From positions 11,298,501-11,362,500 of the forward strand of contig CM032133.1 in assembly GCA_018894105.1 (NCBI GenBank): 64,000 nt of DNA, given 5' to 3'. The stretch is from Jacaranda mimosifolia. Lineage: Eukaryota > Streptophyta > Magnoliopsida > Lamiales > Bignoniaceae. The notes under the pieces were generated by a model. The model ran no database searches and was not told the origin of the DNA. It worked only from the letters and a program-made list of their open reading frames with translations. Positions within the stretch are counted from its first letter, which is position 1; each line of letters begins with the position of its first letter. This document shows, piece by piece, positions 23,230-36,559 of this stretch. A program made the position numbers and the translations under genes.

Positions 23230-24060
23230 ATTTGGGCTTTCAGGATCAATATATCCTTGGGGTTGCGCATCACTCCTAATCTTCCAAGTCCATGTAGATC
23301 TAGTTGTAGCCATTATATGCATCAATGAAGCTCAACATTTCGCATTCTGCTATAAAGTCTGCCAGTAAATCTATCTGTAGGAGTAGGAACAAGTCTTTGG
23401 GGCAAGCCTTAGCTGAGTTGGTGAAATCGATACATATCTTCCACTTCCCAATTCCCATTAGGTTTAGGCACCTGCACCACGTTGGCTAGCCATTCAGTAT
23501 ATTGGACCAGTTAGATGTACTTTACCTCCAACAACTTATCCATCTCCAGTTTGATTACTGGTTTTACTCTTCTCCAAAGTTTCTCCTTTTCTATTTCACC
23601 TATCACGCATTTGGGTTTGCCTTGAGTTGATGCATAATGACATTAGCAAAGATTCCACCTAGGTCCATTACGAACCATGCAAACGCATTGTAATTCTCTC
23701 TCATGAAGCAATAAGCTCTTTCTTGAAATCTGGATCTAGGAGAGCTCTAATCTTGGTAGTCTTCAAATTCCATAGTCTTGAGCTAATCTCTTTCTCCAAA
23801 ATAAAAATCTTCAGCCTTTCTTGTCTAACCCTAGGACTCAAACTAAGAGATGTCTCTAACATCTATGGTCAAATCTATTGATGGCAGTGGGGACACGTTC
23901 GATTAGTCACTTTTCACTTCATCGTGTTGGGGCATCATGGCAGTAATGGGAGTTTGAGCTCTAGATCTCATTTATACTCTCAGTATTCCTTCTTCTTCAA
24001 TAAAAGTTTCCACGGTTGGCACCAAGATGATGATGATGCTTGGAAATGGAGCTAGGGTCA
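23230..24060 (-). pseudogene. Tat-type gypsy RT fragment
   Basis: On the minus strand, frames near 23560-23260 read EWLANVVQVPKPNGNWE and then a degraded equivalent of NKACPKDSFPLPRID and of the ...LSFMDAFSGYNQI block, the start of RT in Tat/Athila-type gypsy polyproteins. To the right (about 23560-23680) a degraded form of the QKRR..ER...EEV.KLL stretch that precedes RT is visible. The part beyond about 23700 is only weakly recognisable. Full of stops. Confidence 0.6.
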
Positions 24061-26468
24061 TTTTTGGAAGTCAGTGATTTTTAAAGTTCTTTTCTCTGGA
24101 ACATTGTGCAGAGAGTTTTTAGTTCTCAAATTCTTGCAAATGATTTTTCGATCCAACTTGACTTTGGAGCTTAATATTTATGGTCTTTTTTTCTTAGGGG
24201 AATTGGCCTACTATATTCTAGTGTTCTTCTTGGTGGATTTAGTCAATTTGACTCTCTGACTTATTTATTTATTTATTATTTAATTTATTGGGCCTTTTTA
24301 GTCCATTTTTACTTTTACCATTGATGACCTAATTTGTCATATCACCATTATTTTCTTTTCTTTCATTTTAATTTATATTTTCCAAAATTTTTGAGTCCTT
24401 GACATTTGACTAATTTCACATTTTCTTTTCATATCATTTTAATTTTGGCTTCTTGTTATTTCTTAATTTCAATCCTCAAATATCAAACCTTAGTGTGAAT
24501 TATTGAAGTAAAGTTTTTGTTTCTTTTCTTTTTAAAAATTTGATTAACCAAAAACTGAACTAAAAATTTTCGACTAAAATCAGAAGTTCATAACTGAACT
24601 ATTTAATTGGATTCCATTTTTAATTTTGCAAAATATCAAATTAAAATTATCAATTAATTAAATTTTCGATTTGATTTGATTTTCGATCTAACCAAATGCC
24701 ACTCTAAATGCACACACATGTACAATAAATGTCAAAATCAAACAATATATCTGAACAAATAATTGTATTAGTGTTTTGATATTCAAAAGTAGAAATTATA
24801 GGCGGAGGACAATTTTCACCACTCATCGCCCTTTATGTGAAAAATTACATTCAATCAATCTAAATATTTTATAAATAAAAGCCCACTATCACACACAAGC
24901 ACACACATTCCACCAGTCCCCCCACTCACGCTTACAATACAGTTGTATGGATGATTACACCCTATCAATCTAATGATTTCACGTAATATTTGTGAACATG
25001 TCACTAATAAACAACCACTACGCACACACGCAAACTCGACACCCCGACCCCATCCCACACTCCCTCACACACACATATAATATATAAAAATATACGTATT
25101 CACGAGATCTTGGTGATTAGCAGGTCCGCTCTACAGCGCCAGATGTGCTGCCCCCTGGTGATACCTAAAACATTAACATATGCTTCAACTGGAAATGTCA
25201 GTATTTTTATAGATCCGACGTTATAAATTTGTTAGGCATGTGAAACCTTAGAGGACAATTGTTGGCCGGTCAGCATTATTATTGAAAACAATTCAATAAA
25301 TTAAAATTGGCTACACATTTCTTCGTTTCGAAAACTAGAATCTTGACCCTCTTATTTTGTTCAAATTCTAAGATTTGGCCATCAAGAACCCTATTGTTAG
25401 AAACAGGTATTAGAGTTGAATTCCATCTGTGCATCCCTATTCAATTTAGTTGGATGGTGACATTGAACTTATCATTCCGCGATTGACGGAGATCAGAAGA
25501 GGGTCACCTTAGAACGTTATAGCAATAAACTTATGCTGATTGTTTTACAACTTGGCAATGACAAATGAGCACAATGTTATGAATACTTAAACAGTCATTT
25601 ATAATGATAATCAGCAAACTATATATATATATATATATTTTAAACTTTCTAACTTTAAACTAATAAAGTAAATACGAATCCCTTAAAAGAAAACGATAAA
25701 AGTCAATGTCAATAGAAAATCAGATGCATGTTGATTGGAATGTCTAAATAGTGCTCATCAAGATCAGTCTATTTTTAGATTTTTAAGATTTTATGTTTTT
25801 ATTCATGTAAGACAAGATAAATTTAAATAGCTATATTTTGTTGGTGGCCCCAAAAACATTCTTCAAAATTTAATTCAATCTATCATTAAGAAAATAATAG
25901 ATAGGTCTAATAATAAAAGATTAGTAAATAAACAAGATAAATACCTTTATCTCATTATAATTGAAATATATTATTGTAGAAATATTTTTGAGAAATTTGT
26001 CATGTCAATCTTCATGATATAGAAATATTTATAATGTATCGACACTCGAATCCCAAATGTCCATCCAATTAAGATATGATATGACTAAGTTCACCGTGAA
26101 AACAATCTTCGTGATAAAAAAAAAATTTACTATGTGCTTTTATCGACACTCAAATTTTTTATGTCCATCCCATTAAGATATGATATGACTAAGTTCACCA
26201 TGAAAACATTGATTATGAGGTGTTGACGGGTTACTTTTCAGTGTTCGGGCAAAATAGTCCATCTACTAGCTGGGACTTACCAAATGTAATTTTACATAAC
26301 AAGGCACAATTGGTTGGGAAATTATGGAAATGTTATGCTCTGTTTTGGAACTAAACGTAGATCTATCTAGATATGGACATTTAACATGAAAAACAAAGTT
26401 TTAGGCATGTCTATAAAACTATTTTATAGAAATATGCATAAAGTTACAACTTTAGAAGAGAGAGTAAG
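24061..26468. other. AT-rich non-coding stretch
   Basis: I recognise no gene in these 2.4 kb. It holds a (TA)n run at about 25619-25638, a CACACA-rich patch at 24890-25080 and the direct repeat at 26037-26211. Short ORFs here look random. Confidence 0.6.
26037..26211 (+). repeat. Pair of about 70-bp direct repeats
   Basis: Two copies about 106 bp apart (26037-26107 and 26143-26211) share ATCGACACTC, then ATGTCCATCC, AATTAAGATATGATATGACT and AAGTTCACC(A/G)TGAAAAC, with few differences. Origin unknown. Confidence 0.8.
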
Positions 26469-27103
26469 TGTTGGGCCTCAAGAAAGGGTATTATATTTGA
26501 CCTCATGAGCCCAAAAAGGTCAAAGAGCCTAATGTTGTTCCCATGAATTTGCCGACTTGGAAGTACCGACCACTGACCCTGGAACAAGTCGAAATTACAG
26601 AGGGAAGGCCGGAGGTCGGGGACTGAGCATCGAGATTACTGTAAGGTTAACGTAATTTGGGATTCACTATATTTATTGTTGTTCCCCCGATAGCATCCCC
26701 CGCATTAAATGTGGAGCCACGTGCAACGCAACCCCCCATCACCTTTAAGTACTATTCACTACAGGTACATTACCTCAGTTGGATGTATTAGAATACCATG
26801 TTTGCCCTCCAGACATAGATAGGAGTTTCATTAAGGAGAAGGGTAAAGTGTAAAATCAACCCCTAACTCAACACTATAAAGCCCCAGATCAAAACCTAGA
26901 CTCAAGTACGCAATCCATGTACTCAAATTTCCTACTTATTTTTTCTCATTAGCTTGGTATTGACTTAAGCATCGGAGGGCCTTAACCGAAGGCATTCCCA
27001 GTGAGCCTAACGTTTACTAAGTGTTTTAGGCCGACCTATTCCTGACAAAATGTCTGACCTGGATCCTCGCGATTTCCCAACCCCACGAAGATTTGTATCA
27101 TCA
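26469..27103 (+). repeat. Tat-A 5' LTR
   Basis: Starts TGTTGGGCC and ends ATCATCA; colinear with 45803-46458 over its whole length, with many substitutions. A TATAAAGCCCC box at 26875-26885 is conserved in the partner LTR (46219), as is the later stretch AGCATCGGAGG. Confidence 0.85.
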
Positions 27104-27104
27104 C

Positions 27105-27122
27105 TTGGCACCATCTATGGAA
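27105..27122 (+). other. Tat-A primer-binding site region
   Basis: TTGGCACCATCTATGGAA directly after the LTR. The same place in Tat-B reads TTTGGTGTCGTCTATGGGA. Both are variants of TTTGGCGCCGTCTGTGGGA, which I recall as the usual tRNA-primer region of Tat/Ogre elements. Confidence 0.65.
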
Positions 27123-27145
27123 AACCTAAACCTAGCAACGTGAGA

Positions 27146-28600
27146 ATTGTTAACACTCGAAGAGCTCAGTCAGAGAGGCAAGTAGGAAGAAGAACTATGA
27201 ACCTAGTTCTGGAGTAAGTACCTCTCCCAGCCTTGCTGTCGCCTCAACCTAAGATCTTCCAGGGTCGAGCATCCAACCACAATAAGTGATTGTTATCACC
27301 TTAGAACAGCTAAATAAACTCATTGGGCAGCAGGTCGAGTGAGCCCTCCAATCGCGCAAATAGCAGCCACCGGCCTTGATAACAAGTGCTATGCAAGAAT
27401 CAAAGCCCCAACCTCCAAACCCGACCTCTGAAAAAGTGCTAGCCCGACAACAGCCCCGAGAAGTGGATTCTCACAAGCTCTATTGCTAATAAGTAGAGGA
27501 AGTAGTCGATTCACTGGATGATGCCCAACCTCATCAACCCCAAAATGACAAGCTCAATTACCATCGGGTGAACCCTCCGCGACACGGGAGACTCGAGCGG
27601 AGGAAGTGAGAAGAGGTGTCCTATCAGGTGCAGCAGCTCAACTGCCGAATAGAGGATCTATCTCGACGCCACCCAGACCATACCCACTAAGGGTTTGAGG
27701 TCATACAAGCCCATCTACCAAAAAGAGAATCCCCTTTTATCCACGAGATCATTGATAAAAGGGTGCCGATCGATGTAAGTGTGCCCATCGGACTACTGAG
27801 GTATGATGGGACTACCAACCCTAATGAGCACCTCATCCAATTCAAACACATTATGCAACTACACAGACATAATGGCCATATACACGCCAAGTTATTAGTA
27901 CCATGTTTTAAGGAGTCGCATTAAACTAGTTCGTGAAACTTGAGCCATGCTCAATTGACTCATATGACCTCCTATGGGACAAGTTTCTGCACCCGTTCAC
28001 CAGTAAATGCAAGAGTAAGCTCCCACATACACACCTCCACTCGGTCAAGCAAAATAAGACAGACTCTAAGAGACTTTTTCACTATGTCCAACGATGAAGT
28101 CCTAAAGATTGATAACCTCAGGATCAACTTCCTCATTGATGTCCTATTCCTGGCCTGCATCATAAGGAATGCGCCAACACTTTAGCTCAAGAGACACCTC
28201 ATACGATGGAAGCTCTTCTAAACTTGGCCGATTGTTACATGGTGCAAAAGGACACCAACCACTTCAAGTATGGACAATCGAGCTCGAACAAAAGTAAACA
28301 AGACAAGAAATAGCCAAAGGAAGATAAGACTGATTAAGACTGGTGCTAATCTCCCATCCAGCGCATGACCCATTACACTCTACTCAACATATTGAGGAAA
28401 GAGATCCTAATAGCAATCTGCCATGAAGACCTCCTCAAAAAGCCCAAAACGATTCTAAGGAATATTTTCTGTTCCATAAACAAAAGGGGCATGGCATGAA
28501 TGATTGCTTTCAATTACATGATGAGATCGAGCAATTGATGTATTAGGATATTTAAAAAAGTATGTCGTTCAGCGAAGGGCCAATGATAGCCGACCTCTAA
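27146..28600 (+). pseudogene. gag: Tat-A gag remnant
   Basis: Homologous to the Tat-B gag from its first codons: ATTGTTAACACTCGAAGAGC here versus ATGGTGAACACTAGGCGAGC there, so the start codon has become ATT. The capsid-type domain is at about 27770-28180 (GLLRYDGTTNPNEHLIQFKH, IMQLHRHNGHIHAKLL, VLKIDNLRINFLIDVLFL), with stops and frameshifts. Near 28455-28530 a spaced zinc-type segment reads EYFLFHKQKGHGMNDCFQL followed by HDEIEQLM, the usual end of Tat gag. It would package element RNA; this copy cannot be translated. Confidence 0.8.
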
Positions 28601-28845
28601 AGAGGGATAGATCAATAAGCCCTTTCCATCAACCTAATCCCTGACCTTACCCACTGAAGATGCCTTTCCCTTTGAGGAGTAATCGATACCATTACTGGAG
28701 GGCCTACAAGAGGGACTCGAGGTCCTCGCGAAAGAAAATTGAGCGCACCCTTGAGAACATCCAAAAATCAAAGTTAGTTTTTTCATGTGTTAGCGAGCGC
28801 AAAGACAATCACTTTTGTGGAGAAACGCTTGAACTATTTTGATGC

Positions 28846-31800
28846 CTGACGTTGAGAACAAACTCGATTGTTCTATAGTGATATCCACTGAGATAGCCAA
28901 CCATGTGAAGGCTAGAGTAGCATTAGGATCCATAAATCAAAACTTCATAAGCTTGAAATTAACTAAGCTACTCGAGCTCCCAAGGATCTATACATGCGAT
29001 AGATCTAGATTAGGATGAAGAATTACCTCTTGTAGCTCAAAATCAAGGAGAAGATCAACTATCTCTCACGAGTCCAGAAACTGTCCGGAACTGGCATAGC
29101 AAAAATATGACAACAGTTTCCCAGGCTAAACTACTCCAAAATTCACAAAATTAAATCTGGAACACCTACACACATAGGGGAAAATACTGTGAAAACTTGG
29201 AGCCAAAAATCGTTCTGGATCACTCTAGAAAAAATCTCCAACCGGAAGCTGCTGCAGGTGGATCCCCAAAACCAAGCAAGTCAATCGCCTTGCCTCTATT
29301 GATACAATCCACATGCCAAACAATCTTCCAATTTATCCTCAATAGAATCTGGATTTAGAGAGGAGAAAATGAGGTAGAGGAGGCAGATTTTCAGGTTGGG
29401 AGGAAGAAGAAATGCAAAGCTTGAACTCATGATGCAATGCATGGAGAGAGAGATTTTGGAGGGAAAGCAAGAATCTAATTCTCACACTTTTCAGTCATTA
29501 AGTTCGAATTTTGCATGCTCTCTATATCTATAGCATCACAACTTCCTCAAGGTGACCACCCAAGTGGCATGCCAAGTTGGCAAAATTCAAATTCAAGTCT
29601 TACTTGAATTTCAAGTGCATTTCAATTTCATTTGGAATCTAATTCCAAATTAATTAAGATGCTAATTTAAATGAACACTTCATTTAAATTTTTCCGCCAA
29701 AAAGTATTCTTCCCATTAATTAAATTAAACACCTTAATTTAATTAATTAACTTTTGATTTAACTCTTAAATCAAACAAGCTTAACTCTTAAGTTTAAATT
29801 AGTCAACTTAACTCTTTAAGTCAACTTGTCCAATTGATAGTCAACATGGTACCAAATAATTAACTCCTTAATTATTGGTCTAATTTAACTCTTAAATTAG
29901 TTGATTAATTTAACACTTAAATTAATCAACCAAAATTGACCGTTAGATTACACCTTTGAAAATCGGTCACCCAATGGTAATTTTTCAACACTTGGAAAAT
30001 TGCTCTACCAATTTTGGAAGCTATTTGGTTTTTGTTTGTGATCCAATAGGTTCTACCATTCACTGGACATGGGCTCACAACTCTTTGTGACTTTTGAATA
30101 TCTTATATTCATTTTAGTTTAAAACTCATTTTAAACTAATCGACTCAATTAAATTAATCTCATTAATTGAAGAGTACCCAATCTCCATGGTCAATGTCCA
30201 ACCTCAAGCCCATGGAGCCCAACTAATTGGCCAAAATGAATATTCTGGAGAACCATCATAGCTCTACGCGTACCATGTAAATACGATTCTTCCATCTCCT
30301 ATCTCCCGAAAGAGGCCTAGGGCAAGATATTTGTCGGCTCCCTAGTAGCCTCAATCCTACGTCTCTATTCTCAATGTTCAATTCCCTTATTTGACCCCAC
30401 TTTTGGAAAACTCCTTTTCCAAATTGTCACACCACCTTGCACTAGGATTTCTTGGAATCGATCATTATAGAATACATAAGAGATGCACTCGCCCTTCACA
30501 AAAGCGAGGAGTCGGATTCCATCTTGGATCTCGCAAACCTCCATGCCAAGTAACTCATACCCAACCTTAACCCGAAAGACCCACTAAGTGGTCAAAGAAG
30601 AGTCAAAGTTTGAGGACCGGACATAAGGTTACCATAGATCCTCAGGTCAGAGGACTAATAATATACACTAGCGTAAGCGGGAGAATTGATCACTACCGAC
30701 TTGCCACTATGGCCATCTAGTGGATTCTCCGGAGGGTCTTTAGTGTTTTATTCTCTAACAAACACCCACTAATATGCACCCGTATCTCATACGGTTGCTC
30801 ATAGAATGGAGCAATATCCAACTCTTGGATTTATGCATCGTTAGTGCAAGTTTATCCAGCTCTTAGATGCCCCATCTTGTAAGATCCTATGACTTGGAAG
30901 ATTTAAGATCATAACCGTGTAAGACTTATTCCATGGTCATTGAACCAAGTCCGTAGTCATGTGTGATCTAAGGGCTTCATCCAAATACAAGTGAAGTAAT
31001 ATAAAGTATAAATGAAGGTGGCCATATAAAGAATATCATGCAATCAAGATTATTTTACAAGGAAATAGCTTTTACGAGGACAATCTAATTGGCTTGCCGA
31101 GCACCATTCTAACACCATACGGTCAAGAAAGTGCTCATTGAGAATAGAAGCTGAGCTAATATTATTTTCCACTAGACCTTGAGAAAAATGGATTTAGGAA
31201 AGCTTGTGTTCTCCCCAATAAATACGTCTCCGGTTGGGTTTGGGGGGTCAAAAATTGAATTGAGCTCATGACCTCCCTCAGAATAGCAGCCAAAAGATGC
31301 ATGATGACAATCAAATACTTGGTAATAGATGCTCCCTTTGCCTATAATGCTATCCTGGGCTGACTGGCGATCAGTGACTTTTAGGCCATAGTCTCTACTT
31401 ACCACCTAAAAGTCAAGTTTCCAATCCTAGCAAATATAGGGAAAGCTTTATGATGCTAGTGAAGCTTGGAAGTGCTACACCATCTCAGGTGACACCAAAA
31501 TACTAAAGGCATCAACACCAAGAATGAATCAAGCACTCGATCTACTAGTCCCCAATTATGAGCAGGACTTGTGAAAGTGCAAGGCAGAAGGTACTTGGGT
31601 TGAGCCTATTGAGGAACACAAGAAAATTAAGCTCAAACCTAGCAACCCAAATAAATACACTAAGATTGGGGCCCAACTAAAGCTAAACATAGAGTGCATG
31701 CTTATTGACTTTCTCTGAAAAAAACATAGATGTCTTTGCTTGGTTGACGTTCGATTTGCAAGGTATCGATCTTAATGTAATCGTTCACTGGCTAAATGTT

Positions 31801-31933
31801 GACCATGTTGCAAAACTAATCAAATAATAAACAAGGGTGTTTAGAGAGGAGAGGAATAGAATCATAAACAAAGAGGTTGAGAAGCTCATGTAGACAGGCT
31901 ATGTGGTCGAGATTCAATTTTCCAAGTGGTTGT
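28846..31933 (+). pseudogene. pol: Tat-A protease and pre-RT region, interrupted
   Basis: Before the inserted copia LTR the frame reads IVISTEIANH. After it, from about 31119, VKKVLIENRS-AN follows, which is the aspartic protease core where V-R-VLVDNGSSAD is usual. The catalytic aspartate (D to E) and glycine (G to R) are both changed. The pre-RT linker follows to 31933 (about 31690-31930), ending just before the W-(L/V)-AN-VV motif, where the second-family LTR is inserted. Confidence 0.75.
28906..31114 (-). mobile_element. Solo copia LTR (2209 bp) in Tat-A protease
   Basis: On the minus strand it runs from TGTTAGAATGGTGC (31114) to CCTAGTGC-like and CTTCA (28906), the whole LTR of the Copia-1/2 family. 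Flanked by CCATG (28901-28905) and CCATA (31115-31119), a duplication with one mismatch. Protease coding sequence continues across it. The hairpin row is at about 29690-29930, including TTGATTTAA/TTAAATCAA at 29754-29774. No internal region, so it arose by LTR-LTR recombination. Confidence 0.9.
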
Positions 31934-34768
31934 TGTAATGCCCCCACCAGGGATAGCCCCTAAGCTGAGGTGCCACTCTGCTTCAGTCTTAATTTCAAAA
32001 CCCATAAATCGAACAATAGGCCCATACTTAATGTCTCAATCCTAACAAAAACAGTGACAGGTTCAACTTAAACAAACCTTAACAGGAAATTACTGTATAC
32101 GTGCCATAGTGATCCTTTAATAGTTAACATTATATTCACATACCTCATGTCAGAATTCAGTCTTAGCAAATCGATATCTAATCTATTACAAAACATTCAC
32201 CGGTCTATGCCTGAGGTCTGAGTTCATCACCAAAACCTGTTTGAGAAAATCAAAGTGATACGAGGGGTAAGTCCAAAGACTTAGTGAGGGATAAATTAAG
32301 AATAATAATGGGGATCTATCGAGGGAGATTCAACTTAATAGATCATAATTTAATAGACAAAATACAACATATCTAGAAATAGGCAGTAACAATTAGCAAA
32401 ACAAGAAACTCCCCTGCCTTATTACTCTAGAAACATATTTCAAATAGACAAAATTCAGTCAGGCAAAACAAACCCAAAGCATATGCATTCCAAGAAAAGA
32501 CTACAAGACATGCATTGTGGATTCACCTTATAACAGTCAGACAATCAGTTTACCTAAGCGTAACATCTTGGTACATGGCAGATGCCCACATGAATTGTAT
32601 GGCGCAGCACAGATGCCTAAAGGGAAATCTTTAGTGCACCGTTGATACTTAAGGGAAAGTCCCTAGCATATCGTTAATACCCAGGGGAAAGTCCCTAGCT
32701 GCCTTTCATAACCAAACATTTTGCTTAGATTGGCCCTTGGCCCAATAATTCTCTGTACATATAATAGAAGTAATAACCATTTGTGCAGATGCCCAAGGGA
32801 AAGTCCCTAGCGCACCGCCAGTTCTAAGATAAGACAGTACATAACAGAATAAAATGCCATCAAGGCAATAGGATAGTAGTAAATAGATTCAAATAAGCCA
32901 GCATGACCAATTAACGCTAAACAGATAAACAAGTATGCCGGCAAGGCAACAGATAATGATATAGCACGGTACAGATACACGACGGTCAGACAACAGAGAT
33001 ACAATAACAAGCAAAGGTTTGGGGCACCAGAATAGAAAGAAGTCAAAATCAATAACAACGATAACCTTTATAGGGCTATTCATATTAGACAACAGATAAC
33101 AATCGTAATTCAAACAATTTCCAGATTTCAATCAAAATAGAGTACAGTACAGAAACAAAAACAGAAATCGAAACCCTCAAAGGGGTTTATCACCAAAACA
33201 GATAAGTATAAGTAAGTGCCAAATTGGCAGACCCTCACATCTGCAATCTCAGCAAAAACATTCACAACTAGCAATCTATTGATTAGCAGGACCCACTTCT
33301 TCGTCATCTAAATAAAAAAATATTTTTACCATTAAAATCCTCCTTTGATTCTTAATACGCATAATCATACTATTAACAATCCTAAAATCACTAATTAATC
33401 AAATAATATGGTAATTAAAGTTCGGTCAATTTTATCGAAACGAAATGCGCTAATTAAAGCAATTACTACAAAATAGTTATGGGGTTGTTTCGGTTCCAAT
33501 AATAGAATGTAATCTAATCCTTTATGATATGTTTATTTTCATACATCAATCCCAATTTAACAACAACAACCCATTCAACATGATTAATCTCAATGTCAAT
33601 ACTTAGGTCCCAAATATTTAAAAATCCTCAAGTTAGGGTTTAAATCCTTTAATAAACTTAATTAACCAAGTTAGCATATGATATAATATATCCAGGTCCA
33701 CTAGGCACATGTATATATATATATATCCAAGCATGATGTACATATCCAACTCATTTATCAAATCCTCATTTCTTGACATAATATAAGAGTTGGTAAAAAT
33801 AATCAATACAAACTTATTCCCAAATCCAGTTATTACCCAAGATATCCTCATCGATGCCTCATCTTCATGAACCAATGCTGCCAGTGCGTTCACCACGTTG
33901 AAGTGAAGAATTTGGAGCACTACCAGCTATCGAAGCGCTACCATGCGTCGTCGCCAGAACTAAATCACAACACTATCATTCAATTCGTCTAGCAACACTG
34001 ATCAGAAAACCCCAACCAATTTTCTAAGTTGCTGCCGGAGTTGGAAGTAATTGGCCAAAAATCGCCATAGCTCCACTACCACCACCGCTTCATATTTTCT
34101 TCATTTTCGTCACCATCGATGGTCAGAACTGGTATTTAAAGCCACTACCTTGACCCTTAAGCTGAGCCTGTCAAAACCCACTATTGCACTCCAAGTTTCA
34201 ATCACCAAATTGGAGCAACCTATCACCACCGCCATGAAGGTCCGTTCGGGGCCTAATTCCTGACGACTCGCCGGTTGGTTCTCAGAAAGTCTGGTATTAT
34301 TAAATTTGTTTCGTCGAGAGAAAGGTGATGGTATGTTTCGTTTTGGGTTTTTGCCGTCGGCCGAGGGAGTTCGTCGGTGAGGGGAGAGGGGTTTGCATGT
34401 GAGAATTTGATGAAGTTGGGGGAAAAGTTGCTATTTATAAGGAACTTTATGGAATTATGAATTCCAACCTAAAACTCTTCTCAGCTTGTCAATTGGGTCC
34501 TCCAACCTTTTAGCCATCTTTGAATTAGGCCCCAGCTTCCTTAGTGCCTCACATTGACCCAGTTGACTTAAAATATTTCTAGTTTAACCCACAAAACTTC
34601 CAAGTGTTCGTCAATCAAGCTTTTCTCCAATTGCGATTCGACCTTAAAACTTTCAATCTTATTGCAATTAAATATTTCCTATTTATTTTCAAGCCCTAAA
34701 ATTTGTCAAACTTAATATTTTGATTTTCATAACTTATTTTCTAAAATACCAAATTTAGGGGTGTTACA
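31934..34768 (+). mobile_element. Second-family solo LTR (2835 bp) in Tat-A pol
   Basis: TGTAATGCCCC ... GGGGTGTTACA, homologous to 6921-9984 throughout (both share GATAGC-CCTAAGCTGAGG near the start and the CCCAGGGGAAAGTCCC repeats). Flanked by GTTGT (31929-31933) and ATTGT (34769-34773), a 5-bp duplication with one change. It splits Tat-A pol between the WL and ANVV of the conserved pre-RT motif. Short proline- and serine-rich ORFs near 34050-34260 look fortuitous. Confidence 0.85.
32604..32703 (+). repeat. Three-unit tandem repeat in the solo LTR
   Basis: Three diverged units built on GATACCCAGGGGAAAGTCCC-like cores (near 32608, 32640 and 32672), the same minisatellite as at 7616 but with fewer units. 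A further lone unit lies near 32785-32815. Confidence 0.7.
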
Positions 34769-34773
34769 ATTGT

Positions 34774-35480
34774 GCAATGTCGTGCTAGTACCTAAAAATG
34801 AAAACAAGTGCAGAATGTGCAACGGTTTCACCGACCTCAATAAAGCTTGTCCTAAAGACCCTTACCCCTTCCCCGCATCGGCCTCCTCATTGATTTAACT
34901 GCTAGATGTGCCCTACTCAGCAAGATAGATATTTTTCAAGTGTACTACAAAATCTTCATGGCGCTCGAAGATCGAGATAAAATCACATTCAAGGTTCCCA
35001 TGGGATTGTATTGCTTCGTAATCTGCCAATGTTGTTTGGCCTAAAAAATATCGAGTCGACATACTAGCGGCTCATGAATTGATGTTAAAGGAAGAGATTG
35101 AGCAATCAATGGAAGTTTAAATCAACAATATGACAGTCAAAAGCTTCGAAAAAGGACAATCACCTAGAAGACTTGGCACATACCTTCTTGATCTTAAGGA
35201 AAGATGGCCTCAAGGATAACCCAGCCAAGTACATATTTGGAGTTCAAAGAGGAAAATTTTTGGGATACACAGTTAATTAGCGGGCAATTGAGGTGAACCC
35301 CCAAAAGATACAAGCTATACAAGATATCATACCACCAAGATTAGTGAAGGAAGTACAAAGACTTATAGGTCCGATAGTAGCCTTGAGCAGATTCATATCT
35401 AGAATGGCAGACAAGAGTCTCCTTTTCTTCAAAATACTCCAGGAAGTCCTGCATTCGCAGTACACTAAAGAGTGCGATTG
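34774..35480 (+). pseudogene. pol: Tat-A reverse transcriptase remnant
   Basis: Resumes after the solo LTR with VVLVPKNENKCRMCNGFTDL, then NKACPKDPYPFP, the classic start of Tat RT. The middle, including the expected YxDD motif, is too damaged to read. The end is clear: GYTVN-RAIEVNPQKIQAIQ, then ALSRFISRMADKSLLFFKIL (about 35260-35440). Confidence 0.8.
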
Positions 35481-36300
35481 AGCATTAGATATCTGAAGAA
35501 GTATTTGTCAGAACCCCTACTGTTAGCCAAACTAACCCCTAGAGAAACATTGTACCTCTACCTAGCGATCTTCCCTGACATGATCAGTTTAGTTCTCATA
35601 TTGATCAAAGGGGCATTCAACTAACATGTCTACTATTTGAGCAAAGTTTTGCAAAGGGCCAAATGAAATTACATTAAGATCGAAAAAATTGTGCTAGCCT
35701 TAGTCACAGCAACTCGATGGTTAAGACGCTACTTCCAATCACACAACATCACTGTATTAATAAACCAATCGCTCGAGAACGTGTTATTCAAACCAAATGT
35801 GTCAAGTCAGCTTACAAAATGGGCGATCAAACTTAGGGAGTTCAACATCACGTACGAACCCAGAACAGCTATTAAGGCTTAAGTTTGGTAGACTTCCTAG
35901 TATAGCAGATTAGTCCAACCAATGAGGAGTAGGAGACATCCATCCCCTAGACTTTACATGTTGACAGCAGTCCAACAACATCCAGAGGAGTAGAAGTACT
36001 GTTCGGCCCATCTAATGGGACAAAGGTGGAGTTTGCTATAAAGCTAAACTTCCCAGTCACCAATAATGAGGCCAAATATAAAGCTTTCCTTGCTGGTATG
36101 AGGATAGCTCTCCACTATGGGATCTAGCAACTAGCAGCCCTAACTGAGCCAGTCCTATGGCACTTACAAAGCAAAGGAAACATTAATGGCGAAGCATTTA
36201 GTGATAGTTTGAGAATTACTGCAAAGGTTTCCAACCTTTTTCGCTCAGCTAAATTCTAAGGTTAGAGAATGAAAAAGTTGACACACTCTCTAAACTTACA
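35481..36300 (+). pseudogene. pol: Tat-A RNase H and second RNase H-like domain
   Basis: The first RNase H ends with LALVTATRWLRRYFQSHNI and QLTKWAIKLREFNITYEPRT, then AIKA (35694-35879). It is followed at about 35955-36120 by an additional RNase H-like domain: VLFGPSNGTKVEFAIKLNFP, then VTNNEAKYKAFLAGMRIALH, where the NNEAEY motif is typical. Two RNase H-like domains in this order are a mark of the Tat lineage. Several stops. Confidence 0.75.
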
Positions 36301-36559
36301 AGTTCAACTAAAGGTATGCAATGGAGAACAATAACCTTGTCGAAAATGACCCCAGCACGTCTAATACCAAGATCGACCAAGCAGCAATTTAGATGGTTGA
36401 AGATTCGACCCGAAGTTGGCAGGACAATGATATCTCCGACATGGCAAGCAACCCTTAGATAAAGGGAAAGCCCACTAAACGCAACTTTGATCCTCATTAT
36501 ACGCGTTTGATAAAGAGGGCGGGCTCTTCAAGAAATCATTTTTCAGACTATCACTTTGC

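Noticed and set aside
24855..25058. Minus-strand open frame with many Cys and Val residues
   Set aside because: It follows a CA-rich tract, has no recognised domain and no supporting context.
28906..31114. Interpretation of the 2.2-kb copia copies as DNA transposons because of their internal palindromes
   Set aside because: They have TG...CA-type ends, 5-bp duplications and adjoin a primer site and gag/pol elsewhere, so they are LTRs.
34051..34263. Small open frame with Thr/Ser-rich product
   Set aside because: It lies in the non-coding solo LTR and has no counterpart frame in the copy at 6921-9984.
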